This document shows positions 28,940-37,248 of a stretch of DNA of 62,414 nucleotides, piece by piece. The notes under the pieces are model-generated. The model saw only the letters and a list, made by a program, of their open reading frames with translations. It was not told the origin of the DNA and did not search any database. Numbering within the stretch: the first letter of the stretch is position 1; each line of letters starts with the position of its first letter. The stretch comes from Mycobacterium sp. 1245805.9. GTDB lineage: Bacteria > Actinomycetota > Actinomycetes > Mycobacteriales > Mycobacteriaceae. Where the stretch lies: assembly GCF_001672915.1 (NCBI RefSeq), contig NZ_LZKR01000035.1:1-62414 (forward strand). The letters are read 5' to 3'. The position numbers were made by a program, and so were the translations under genes.

Positions 28940-28954
28940 TTACCGTAACGGTAA
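28940..28954. promoter_or_regulatory. Palindrome directly upstream of the c-di-GMP gene
   Basis: TTACCGTAACGGTAA is a perfect 7-1-7 inverted repeat ending 5 bases before the ATG at 28934, overlapping the ribosome-binding region. It is a candidate repressor operator. Its half-site TTACCG also occurs in the PE promoter palindrome at 54035-54050, but spacing differs by one base. Confidence 0.6.
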
Positions 28955-29277
28955 CCGGACCAGAGGGCGCGCATTACATAGCGCGTCAAAGCGTCCGGCC
29001 TGATCACACGGCGGGCTATCCGTAAAAACGAACCGGTCGAGTGAGCATCCTGGCCGGTCAAAGGCTGCGGCCCGATACCGATGTTGATGGACCAAAGGTC
29101 GGGTGACGCCGCACACATCGATAGGACAACCCAGTCCGACACCGGAAGGCGCGGAGTCGCGGCGGCGCACCAATACCGTCTTTTGGGGAAGGTCTCCGAG
29201 TACATGCGGTGGCCTCGACGCCGATCTCCAGACCGGTCGAGCAGCTAGGTCTGAACTCGTTGGCTTACCGAAGCCGG
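28955..29277. other. Gene-free region upstream of the c-di-GMP gene
   Basis: About 320 bases between the P450 stop and the palindrome, presumably holding the promoter of the minus-strand c-di-GMP gene. No coding frame or clear promoter elements were recognised. Confidence 0.4.
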
Positions 29278-30648
29278 CTATCGACGAGGCCGCACCCGCG
29301 CGCGGATCGGACCGCCGGCAATCATGGTGAAGTGGAGCGCAAGCGGGAATTCGTCATCAAGAGAATGGATTTCGGCCCCACGGATGATGGTCGCCAGCGC
29401 CAGCGTCACCTCGAGCATGGCGAAGTGGTCGCCGATGCACGAACGGGGCCCGCCACCGAACGGCAGATACTGCCAGCGATCCAAAGCCTTAAAGTTCTCC
29501 GGGCTAAACCGGTCGGGGTCGAATCGAAGCGGGTCATCCCAAAGATTCGGATCGCGTTGAACGGCCATTCTGCCCACAACGAGCATGGTGCCTTTCGGCA
29601 CCAGATAGCCGCCGACTTCGACGTCGCGGCAGGCCATACGCGTCCCCGTGGGCGCCGGCGGACACAGGCGCAGCGCTTCGCGTATCACCTGCACGGTGTA
29701 GCCGAGCCGTGGAATGTCATCAGGCGTCAACGGCCGATCCGGCAACGCCACAACTTCCGCCGCAACCCGATCCTGGTAGGCAGGGTGACGGCCCAACGAC
29801 CACAATGCGTACGTCAAAGTCGTCGCCGTGGTGTCGTGACCGGCGAACAGAAAGATGATCAGCTCGTCGCAAATCTCCTGGTCGGACAACCGCTTTCCGG
29901 TTTCCGGATCCTCGGCCGCGAGCAACGCTCGCACCAGAGGCGCGACCCGTGTCGGGTCGGCGCGACAGTCACGCAGGATCTCCTGGGTCAATGCATGCAG
30001 TTTGGCGCTCGCCGCTCGGGCACGACGCCGCGCCGGTGTTGGCAACCAGCTCGGGGCACGCAAAATGCGCGTCGCGCGCCTGATCGCATAGGTCAATGCA
30101 ACCCGCAGTGGTTCGGAAACCTCGTCGGCCCGCTGCTCGAGGTCGAGCCCGAGCACGGAGCGTCCGAGTGCGCGCAACGTCAGCGTGCGGCACTGGGCGT
30201 CCAAATCGACCTCAGCACCTTCGTGCCACCCGTCACACACCGACTGTGCGGCCTGCGCCATGTGGCCGCCGAACTCGCTCACGCGTTGCCTGGTGAACAC
30301 CGGCTGCAGGGTGCGTCGACGCGGCTTCCACGGCTCGAAAGGCAGATCCGCCAGGTTTGCGCCGATGACGCGGCGCATCTGGTCGAAGACCGGAGTTGTC
30401 TTGTCAACCGAGTCGTCCTTTGTGCTAAGGATGTCGCGAATCGCGCTCGGCGACGTCGCCAGCACCATCGGGGGCATGAGCCAGCGCGGCCCCAAGGTGA
30501 AAGCGGTCACCGGCCCACCCGCGTCCCGGAGCCTCTCGGTGCCGGTGCTGAACTCTTTCACCGCCGCCACGCGCTGCCTAAACGACATCGGGTTCACCGG
30601 AGGCTTGGACAGTGCCTTGAAGCCATCGTCTACGGGAACCTGGATCAC
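29278..30648 (-). CDS. Cytochrome P450 (CYP137/CYP138-like), first copy
   Basis: A 456-residue soluble P450. I-helix AGHDTTATT carries the normal acid-alcohol pair; K-helix EALRLCPPAPTGTR has ExxR; the haem loop is FGGGPRSCIGDHFA with the axial Cys. GTG 30648 follows GGGAGG at 5 bases. The motif set recalls the CYP137/CYP138 group of M. tuberculosis, substrate unknown. A 456-residue paralogue lies at 35807-37177. The start is divergent from a SAM methyltransferase. Confidence 0.95.
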   Translation of the reverse strand: MIQVPVDDGFKALSKPPVNPMSFRQRVAAVKEFSTGTERLRDAGGPVTAFTLGPRWLMPPMVLATSPSAIRDILSTKDDSVDKTTPVFDQMRRVIGANLADLPFEPWKPRRRTLQPVFTRQRVSEFGGHMAQAAQSVCDGWHEGAEVDLDAQCRTLTLRALGRSVLGLDLEQRADEVSEPLRVALTYAIRRATRILRAPSWLPTPARRRARAASAKLHALTQEILRDCRADPTRVAPLVRALLAAEDPETGKRLSDQEICDELIIFLFAGHDTTATTLTYALWSLGRHPAYQDRVAAEVVALPDRPLTPDDIPRLGYTVQVIREALRLCPPAPTGTRMACRDVEVGGYLVPKGTMLVVGRMAVQRDPNLWDDPLRFDPDRFSPENFKALDRWQYLPFGGGPRSCIGDHFAMLEVTLALATIIRGAEIHSLDDEFPLALHFTMIAGGPIRARVRPRR

Positions 30649-30844
30649 GACATCCTCCCGACATATCCGCTGCGCGCCGATCAAGTTCGAAGCTTTCCGA
30701 GCCTAACGGACCGCATTCGCTGGCGAGAATCGTCAAGAAATCCGCGGACAAGCCTTGAGCCGCGACACCATCGCGCTGCTCTGATTATCATGAAGGCCGT
30801 TTGCGTGGAGAAACTCGCACACCCACTCAAAAGAAAGATTTGCG

Positions 30845-31714
30845 GTGACGATCATCCGACCGGTGTGGCGGATACCCGGGATTGTCGCGCGCGAGCGATT
30901 CCACTCGCCCGGGCGCCAACGGACTCCCGAACCCATGGTGATGGACGACCCCGAATCCGTTGCCCATTTCCATCTCGGCGGCGCGACCAACCCGGGCATG
31001 CGAGCGGTTTACGACTTGTGTGCTCGCGCCCTCGATGCGCTGCTGCCGCCCGACGGCCGGCTCTTGGACCTGGGAGTCGGATCTGGCCGTGCGCTCAGCG
31101 CCGTCCTGCGTCGACGCCCCGACATCACGGCGACCGCGGTCGATCTCGCTCCCAACATGCTGTCCACCGCGCGCGAACTGTTCGACCGCGAAGGCCTGGG
31201 CGGGCGCGTCGAGCTCCTGCAGGCCGACATCACCGCGCTGCCCGAGCACCTTTCATCCGGCTCGTGGGACGTGATCTCGTGCATGTGGACCCTGCATCAG
31301 TTGCCGGATTTCGACGTCCTGCGCGGCGCCCTCGGCCAGATCGCTGCAGTGCAACGCCGCAGCGGGGCCGCAGTGTGGATCTCCGACTTTCAACGCCTAC
31401 GCGACCCGACGGCCTGCCCCAAAATGCTCGCGTGCGTTGACCCCGACTCGCCAGAAGGCCTGCGGCAGGACGCGATTGCGAGTGAGGCAGCGGCGTTCAC
31501 GTTCGCCGAGCTAGCGAACGAGCTTGCCGCAGCCGGGCTGCAGGATCTGAATTCTGGCCACTCAACGCCGCTTCCATACTTGCAGGCGTACTGGAAGTTC
31601 GGTTCGCGCGCCAAGACGAAATCTTCGAGCGCCGCGCGTCGCGGCGAGCTGCGAGGTCAGGCCCGCCGCGAAGCGGCCTTGTTGCGGTGGGGATTCACGG
31701 CCAAACCGTTCTAG
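30845..31714 (+). CDS. SAM-dependent methyltransferase (class I)
   Basis: A 289-residue protein with the Rossmann methyltransferase core: LLDLGVGSGRALSAVL (motif I), TAVDLAPNML (post I), LLQADITALP (motif II region), WDVISCMWTLHQL. Substrate unknown. The first 45 residues may be an overlong N-terminus; the ATG within PEPMVMDD at about residue 31-33 is an alternative start. It is divergent from the P450 and convergent with the MoeY-like gene, and may modify a product of the P450 cluster. Confidence 0.88.
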   Translation: MTIIRPVWRIPGIVARERFHSPGRQRTPEPMVMDDPESVAHFHLGGATNPGMRAVYDLCARALDALLPPDGRLLDLGVGSGRALSAVLRRRPDITATAVDLAPNMLSTARELFDREGLGGRVELLQADITALPEHLSSGSWDVISCMWTLHQLPDFDVLRGALGQIAAVQRRSGAAVWISDFQRLRDPTACPKMLACVDPDSPEGLRQDAIASEAAAFTFAELANELAAAGLQDLNSGHSTPLPYLQAYWKFGSRAKTKSSSAARRGELRGQARREAALLRWGFTAKPF

Positions 31715-31773
31715 GCCGCCCGTCGACCTGGCCGCGCCCCCGCGCGCCGAGATCAACGCAAGGCGGCGTCGGC

Positions 31774-33906
31774 TTAATTGCGCCCGATGTGGACTCGGCT
31801 CAGACTGCGCCGACTCGACATCGACGCCGGTGGTGCGTCGGTGAACCGCAGCACCAGCACGATCGCTTCGTCGGCGTCAACCTCGGCCAGATGCACGAAA
31901 GCGCTTTGCAATTGCCCTAACTCGTCGGCAAAGCCGGACGACAACTTGGTCAAATCCTGCGCGCTACGAGCGTGCAAAAACACAGGCGACAACGGTTGAA
32001 CGCTCAGGCCTGCGCGCTGGGCGAGTATCCAGACCGCCTCCACCGCCGACCCGCCCCTTGCGTAGTCAGCAAGACTATCTCCCGTCACAGTGGTCACCGC
32101 CAGCGCGGAGCTGGCCAAGATCCGGTCCCGCATGTCGTCAGCCAGCGCGCTGCCGGCGCGCCACTCCGCGAGGTGAGCCATAACATCGGGTCTACGCAAT
32201 ACATCGAGTAACGCTACGTCGCTGGCATCGAGCTCGAGAGTGCGGATGTCGAGGCCGGTGTCGGGGTCGGAATCCCCAGGCCAGCGAAGCTCCGAAATCA
32301 TCTCTTTGTGCAGCTGCGGCGTCAGATAACGGATGCGGTCCGCCGCACCGAAAATTGCTGCGGCCCGCGACAATTCATCTCGGCCAGTGATCAGGCGAAG
32401 ACGCGCCCCCTCCTGCGCGGCGGCGGTGGTGAGTAACTCGATCGTCTCGTCGTCGATCTGGCGCGGGGCCCCATGATGGCGGTTGGTCTCACGGGCGAGC
32501 ATCGGTTGATACAGATCTGCCAGAGCGGCATCGGTGCCGGCCTGGAATGTCATGCTGGCCTGGAGCGGACTCCCGTCGACGTCCTCGGCAACGCTCACCG
32601 GACCGAGCATCCCGCGGGCGGCGGCGGCGATTCTGACGTTAAACAGAGCTGCGCCCAATGCGACGGCACTACCACGGAAAGAAACGTCCATTGATGAGGT
32701 GTGTTCTGCCGCAACGCTGATCGTGACCCTGGCCGGTTCAGCGTCGATTCTCCAGGGTTGGCTGTTTCCGCCGGACGGTGCCCGCATGGCGGCATAAATG
32801 ATTGGATCGTCTTCGGCCGAAAACGTTGCAGCGTCCGCATGCGCGATCTCGGGTGCAAGTTTTCGCTTGGCCATCTCGGGTTCGTCGAGTTGATCGAGCG
32901 CCCGGCCGATGTCGATGCGGCACCGGCCTGATCTCAGGGGCTCGCCCAGCCCGATTCTGCGCACAGCTTCGGCCAGCGCTGAGGCGCCGATGCCGACATC
33001 GGACGCCAACTGGGGCCAGGTCGAAAGTGTCCGGTCGACCTCGACGAGTGAAGCAGCAGTGCGCGGCGATATTCGTTCGGCTTCGAGGTGGCGCAGCATG
33101 TGGGGGATTTTTTCCCGGCTGCTCATGCCGGGGAGCAGCGCCAGATCGAGCTGGCCCAGGAGCCCGTGCAAAATTGGACGCTCAGGTTCTTGATCGAAGC
33201 GTTCGACATCGATTATTCCGCGGTCGCTGGTCGCCATCAATACGGGGATATGCCGGTCACGGGCACCGATGCGCAAGACAGCCTTCATCTCTAGCGAGTC
33301 GCATTCTTCGACGACGATGTCGAGTCCATCCAGAAATGCGTCGACAGTGTCGACCGTGATGCCGGCGTCGTACACATCCACCCTCAGGTACGGGTCAACC
33401 TCGGCGATCCTGCGGGCCGCCACGTGGGCTTTATTGAGCCCGAGGTCGAACACGGTGGCCGGCACTCGATTCAGATTCGACAGTTCAAGCTCATCGAAAT
33501 CGGCCAGCCGAATCTCACCACACAGCCACTGCATCGCCAGTGTGTGAGCAATGATGTGCCCGACGCTGAGACCGGCGACCCCGACGGTCAGGGCGCCGAG
33601 CCGGGCCTGTTCTTGCGTGGTGATGTTGTTTCTGTTGCGGTCAAGTCGTAGCGTGCGAAACCCGAGCGGGCCCAGGATCGCAACCACCGCGCGCCGCCAG
33701 GGATAGTAGGCCCACCGAACCCCTTCGGCGAGGATTTCCGCATCGGGCGCCGGGCGAAGCTTTCGCAGGCCTGATATCTGCGCCTCGCGGTGATCGACAA
33801 ATTCCACGTCGGGATTTGCCTGCAACCGCTTTAACATCTCACGATCGGGGGAGTGATCGGGGTCCAGGATCCGCGCCGCATAGGCAGTCGCGTCGGCCTC
33901 GGCCAC
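31774..33906 (-). CDS. moeY: ThiF (E1-like) / nitroreductase fusion, MoeY-like
   Basis: A 710-residue fusion. Residues about 90-330 are an E1/ThiF adenylyltransferase-like domain (VGVAGLSVGHIIAHTL, then LADFDELELSNLNR with the family Asp/Asn/Arg). Residues about 370-690 are an FMN nitroreductase-like domain (AAMRAPSGGNSQPWRI). Length and order match M. tuberculosis Rv1355c, named MoeY, which lies beside Rv1354c; here two genes separate it from the Rv1354c-like protein. No CxxC zinc pair typical of ThiF/MoeB was noticed. A true role in molybdopterin synthesis is doubtful; RiPP or natural-product chemistry is an alternative. Confidence 0.85.
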   Translation of the reverse strand: MAEADATAYAARILDPDHSPDREMLKRLQANPDVEFVDHREAQISGLRKLRPAPDAEILAEGVRWAYYPWRRAVVAILGPLGFRTLRLDRNRNNITTQEQARLGALTVGVAGLSVGHIIAHTLAMQWLCGEIRLADFDELELSNLNRVPATVFDLGLNKAHVAARRIAEVDPYLRVDVYDAGITVDTVDAFLDGLDIVVEECDSLEMKAVLRIGARDRHIPVLMATSDRGIIDVERFDQEPERPILHGLLGQLDLALLPGMSSREKIPHMLRHLEAERISPRTAASLVEVDRTLSTWPQLASDVGIGASALAEAVRRIGLGEPLRSGRCRIDIGRALDQLDEPEMAKRKLAPEIAHADAATFSAEDDPIIYAAMRAPSGGNSQPWRIDAEPARVTISVAAEHTSSMDVSFRGSAVALGAALFNVRIAAAARGMLGPVSVAEDVDGSPLQASMTFQAGTDAALADLYQPMLARETNRHHGAPRQIDDETIELLTTAAAQEGARLRLITGRDELSRAAAIFGAADRIRYLTPQLHKEMISELRWPGDSDPDTGLDIRTLELDASDVALLDVLRRPDVMAHLAEWRAGSALADDMRDRILASSALAVTTVTGDSLADYARGGSAVEAVWILAQRAGLSVQPLSPVFLHARSAQDLTKLSSGFADELGQLQSAFVHLAEVDADEAIVLVLRFTDAPPASMSSRRSLSRVHIGRN

Positions 33907-34026
33907 GGTGCTCCCATCTCGGTTCTAAGCGCCATATTGCGGACATAACGCCCGCGCCGCTTGCCGCTTGGGCTCAGCCCGCAAGATTACCGGTCGACGA
34001 CCATGAATTGCGCCAGTCGCATCCCG

Positions 34027-34734
34027 CTAGGCGAGGTGCTTGTCGAAGAAATTCATGATGCGACGCCAGGCATCCTCTGCCTCCGGCGCGGAGTACGACA
34101 TTCCTATTGCGCGTTCGATGACGCGGATCGGGCCGGGTAATCGCAAGTCGTTCATGAAGCTGTGGCCCACATTCGGATATTCCTTGATGTCACGGGGCAC
34201 CGCGCCACGCGCCAGCGCGGTTTCGAGCTTGGCGGCGGTGCCGCGCGCCACGATGGGATCCTCGGCCCCGAAGCTCGCAACGATCGGACACGATCGGCCC
34301 AGCGCCTCCAAATCCTTGGGCAAATGACCGTAGTTGGGCGCGCTCACGTCGAACAGGCCGCCGGGCGCCAGCTGCAAACAAATCGAGGCACCCATGCAGA
34401 ATCCGACCAATCCGATCTTGCCCGTGCACCGATCGTCCGCAATGAGGTGGTCCCGGGCGGCAACCAGCGAGTCGTGGGCGCTGCCACGGCCGGTGATCGC
34501 GGCCCGGATGGTGCTGATCATGCAGCGGATCCGCGGTCCGCGGCCATACAGCGACGGGGCCAGCGCTAGATAGCCGGTGGCCGCGAAGCGGTCCGTGATC
34601 CGCCGCAAGTCGGCAGTCATGCCAGTGACGTCCTGAACGACCACGACGGCAGGCCACGGGCCCGCGCCGTCAGGCACCGCCAGGTACCCGGGCACGTCGC
34701 CGTCAACGGGGTCACGATAGGTGATGTCCGGCAT
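34027..34734 (-). CDS. Dienelactone hydrolase family protein
   Basis: A 235-residue alpha/beta hydrolase. The nucleophile motif GFCMGAS has the Cys typical of dienelactone hydrolases, with Asp in FGAEDPIV and His in PNVGHSFMN completing the triad. The N-terminus MPDITYRDPVDGDVPGYLAVP is typical of the family. ATG 34734 was chosen; upstream in-frame codons lack support. It is divergent from the TetR gene, which may regulate it. Confidence 0.93.
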   Translation of the reverse strand: MPDITYRDPVDGDVPGYLAVPDGAGPWPAVVVVQDVTGMTADLRRITDRFAATGYLALAPSLYGRGPRIRCMISTIRAAITGRGSAHDSLVAARDHLIADDRCTGKIGLVGFCMGASICLQLAPGGLFDVSAPNYGHLPKDLEALGRSCPIVASFGAEDPIVARGTAAKLETALARGAVPRDIKEYPNVGHSFMNDLRLPGPIRVIERAIGMSYSAPEAEDAWRRIMNFFDKHLA

Positions 34735-35054
34735 GGCCCTCACCGTTCCCGTTGATGCAGGAGGGCAGCGGCAGCACCAACCAACGGCAGTTCTCGCGTC
34801 GGCGCGCACTCGGACGCATCGACCGGAATTTCCGGGACGTCGTTGTCAGCGTTTCTGAGTCGGTGCGTGCGGTCCCCCGCTGAAGTCGGTGAGCCGTCCC
34901 CGCTGGAAGCCATTCGAATCAAAGTCATTGGCAAACCCCTTCGTGTGCGCAAGCGGGCGCGTGCCGCCCTCTGCGGCGGCGCGAAGACCAAATATATGAA
35001 TATTGTCATCCCATATTGGCGTATCTTGCTACGTGTTCGCTATATTGCCCACCA
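34735..35054. promoter_or_regulatory. Divergent promoter region, DLH / TetR
   Basis: A 320-base gap. The 60 bases before the TetR ATG are AT-rich with partly repeated ATATTG words (GAATATTGTC, CATATTGGCG, CTATATTGCC), which could be a repressor-binding region. No full palindrome was found. Confidence 0.45.
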
Positions 35055-35726
35055 ATGGAACCGATCCGTCTGTTTCCCTACTCGCCGCCCGCTCCGCCGG
35101 AGCCGACGAGCGAGCAGAAGATTCGCGACGCAGCCCTGTCGTGCTGTGCTCGGGAGGGGATCGCGGCCACATCGTTTCGCATGGTCGCCGACGCCGCAGG
35201 TGTGTCGATCGGAGCGGTGCAACACCACTTCCGGACCAAGGTCGCGCTGATCGATGCAGTCGACGAGTACGTCATGCAGGTGGTTGGGGAGGCGTTGGGT
35301 GCCGAACCGCTGCCCGAGCTGACGTCCGAAGCGCTGGACGAGGCCGGGCGGCGAATAACCCGTCTGATGGGCGAACACCCCAGCGTCATGGACTACATAG
35401 GGCGCGCGCTGGTCGAGGGAGCCACGATCTCGGGCCTCGGTCGGGTGATCTTCGACGGACTCACCAAGATCAGTGAGGCGCAAGGCGATCACTTCGCGGA
35501 GGACGCCCGAGACGACATGGATCGTGCCTGGTCGGTGCTCAACACGATCATCTTGCGTATGGGCCCGATAATCTTGCGTCCGCACATCGAGCGTTACCTA
35601 CGCCAGCCGTTCTACCGCGACGCCCAACTGAGACGGTGGGATGCCGCGGTGACCCACCTGATCCGGCACGGTCTGTTTGACTATCAACCCGAACCAGAAG
35701 ACCCCGGCGAACCGCTTTCTTGGTGA
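35055..35726 (+). CDS. TetR-family transcriptional regulator
   Basis: A 223-residue one-domain regulator. The N-terminal helix-turn-helix is EQKIRDAALSCCAREGIAA, then FRMVADAAGVSIGAVQHHFR, followed by the usual ligand-binding helices. ATG 35055 places the HTH at residues 19-65. It is divergent from the dienelactone hydrolase and convergent with the second P450, so autoregulation and control of the hydrolase are likely. The M. tuberculosis Rv1353c regulator lies near Rv1354c-Rv1355c and may be a relative, but that is untested. Confidence 0.93.
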   Translation: MEPIRLFPYSPPAPPEPTSEQKIRDAALSCCAREGIAATSFRMVADAAGVSIGAVQHHFRTKVALIDAVDEYVMQVVGEALGAEPLPELTSEALDEAGRRITRLMGEHPSVMDYIGRALVEGATISGLGRVIFDGLTKISEAQGDHFAEDARDDMDRAWSVLNTIILRMGPIILRPHIERYLRQPFYRDAQLRRWDAAVTHLIRHGLFDYQPEPEDPGEPLSW

Positions 35727-35806
35727 CCGCCGCGGCAGGGTTTGAGGGCGCCGCGGCCAGATGGGCGAAATATGTTGCGCCTACACAACTTCGGTGGCCA
35801 CGGCAC

Positions 35807-37177
35807 CTACCGTAGCTGCACGCGCGCCCAAATAGGACCCGCCGCGATCATCGTCAGAGACACCCTGAGCGGGAAATCGTCGTGGACAGCTCGGATCTTG
35901 AATCTTCGAACGACGGTCGCCAACGCCAGTGTCGCTTCCAACATCGCGAGGTGCTCGCCAATACACGAGCGTGGACCGCCGCCGAACGGAAGGTACTGCC
36001 AGCGATCGCGTTCCGCAGCAAGCTCAGGACTGAACCGATCCGGATCGAACGTCAGCGGGTCATCCCACAGCCTGGGATCGCGCTGTACCGACCCTCTTCC
36101 GAAAGCGAGCACCGTGCCCGCCTTTACCCGAAAGCCCCCAACCGCGACGTCGCGAGTTGCGACCCGTGTCCCGGTCGGCGCAGGTGGACACAGCCGCAAC
36201 GCTTCCTGAAGCACCTGCACTGTAAACCCCAGCTGAACCACGTCATCGGGAGCCAGGGGCCGATCACCGATCTGCGCGACCTCCGCTGCGACCCGTTCCT
36301 GGACGTCAAGATGGCGACCCAATGCCCAGAGCGTGTAGGCCAACGTCGTTGCCGTTGCGTTATGGCCCCCGAGTAGAAAGATGATCAACTCGTCGACAAT
36401 CTCGTCCTCCGATAACGGCTGGCCCGTCTCCGGGTCGGCGGCGTCGAGTAACGCCTGTACCAGCGGCGCATCTCTGGTCGGATCGGTGCGACAGGCCTGC
36501 AAGATTTCGGCCGCGAGATTTCGAAGCGTCGCGGCCGCCGCACGCGCACGCCGACGTGCCATCGTGGGAAGCCATTCTGGGGCGCGCAGCGGCGTCAGCC
36601 CCCGCCGTAGGGCATAAGTCGTCGCGATATGCAGCGGCATGGCGACCGCGTCGGCCCGCTCTTCCAGGTTCAAACCAAAAACCGAGCGCCCCAACGCCCG
36701 CAGGGTCAGCGTCAGGCACTGCGCATCTAAATCAATATCGACGTCCTCGCGCCATGTGCCACACATCATCTCCGCCGCCTCGGCCATGTGCCCGCCGAAT
36801 TGTTGGACACGTTGCCGCGTGAACACAGGCTGCAGCGTGCGTCGGCGCGGTAGCCACTCAGAGTGAGAAAACACGAACAAATTCCCGCCCAGCAGGCGGC
36901 GAAGTGCCGCGTTCGTTGGACTTGCCTTGTCGATAGATCCATCTCTAACCGTGCAAATATCGCGGATACCTTGCGGTGAGGTAGCGAGCACGATCGGCGG
37001 CATTAGCCACCTGGGTGCCAACGTGATCAAGGTGACCGGCCCGCCCGCGTCGCGCAGCTTGTCGGCCCCGGTGTGATGGGACCTGACGGCTTGTCGACGC
37101 TCCCAATACGGCAGCGGGTTTTTGGGAGCCAAAGGGAGCGCGGCCAACGATGGCTCGGCGGCGTCAACGGCGGCCAT
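35807..37177 (-). CDS. Cytochrome P450, second copy, atypical I-helix
   Basis: A 456-residue paralogue of the P450 at 29278-30648, with ExxR (EALRLCPPAPTGTR) and the haem loop FGGGPRSCIGEHLA intact. The I-helix reads GGHNATATT at 270-278: where the paralogue has Asp-Thr, this copy has Asn273-Ala274, so the proton-relay acid-alcohol pair is missing. The fold and haem ligation should be normal. Possible outcomes are peroxide-driven chemistry, substrate-assisted activation, or loss of activity. ATG 37177 is well supported by alignment to the paralogue. Confidence 0.94.
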   Translation of the reverse strand: MAAVDAAEPSLAALPLAPKNPLPYWERRQAVRSHHTGADKLRDAGGPVTLITLAPRWLMPPIVLATSPQGIRDICTVRDGSIDKASPTNAALRRLLGGNLFVFSHSEWLPRRRTLQPVFTRQRVQQFGGHMAEAAEMMCGTWREDVDIDLDAQCLTLTLRALGRSVFGLNLEERADAVAMPLHIATTYALRRGLTPLRAPEWLPTMARRRARAAAATLRNLAAEILQACRTDPTRDAPLVQALLDAADPETGQPLSEDEIVDELIIFLLGGHNATATTLAYTLWALGRHLDVQERVAAEVAQIGDRPLAPDDVVQLGFTVQVLQEALRLCPPAPTGTRVATRDVAVGGFRVKAGTVLAFGRGSVQRDPRLWDDPLTFDPDRFSPELAAERDRWQYLPFGGGPRSCIGEHLAMLEATLALATVVRRFKIRAVHDDFPLRVSLTMIAAGPIWARVQLR

Positions 37178-37248
37178 GTTTGGAGCCTACAAGCGACACG
37201 ACCTTCCGCACTCACGCGCGCCGGTGGCACCTCAAGTAACCGCAGCGG

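Noticed and set aside
29209..31440. 743-codon plus-strand frame over the first P450 and methyltransferase
   Set aside because: Antisense to a complete P450 and out of frame with the methyltransferase; no domain.
23774..37177. Accessory block as a prophage or transposon island
   Set aside because: No integrase, transposase, tRNA edge or terminal repeats were seen; base composition is mostly like the flanks apart from short AT-rich intergenic patches.
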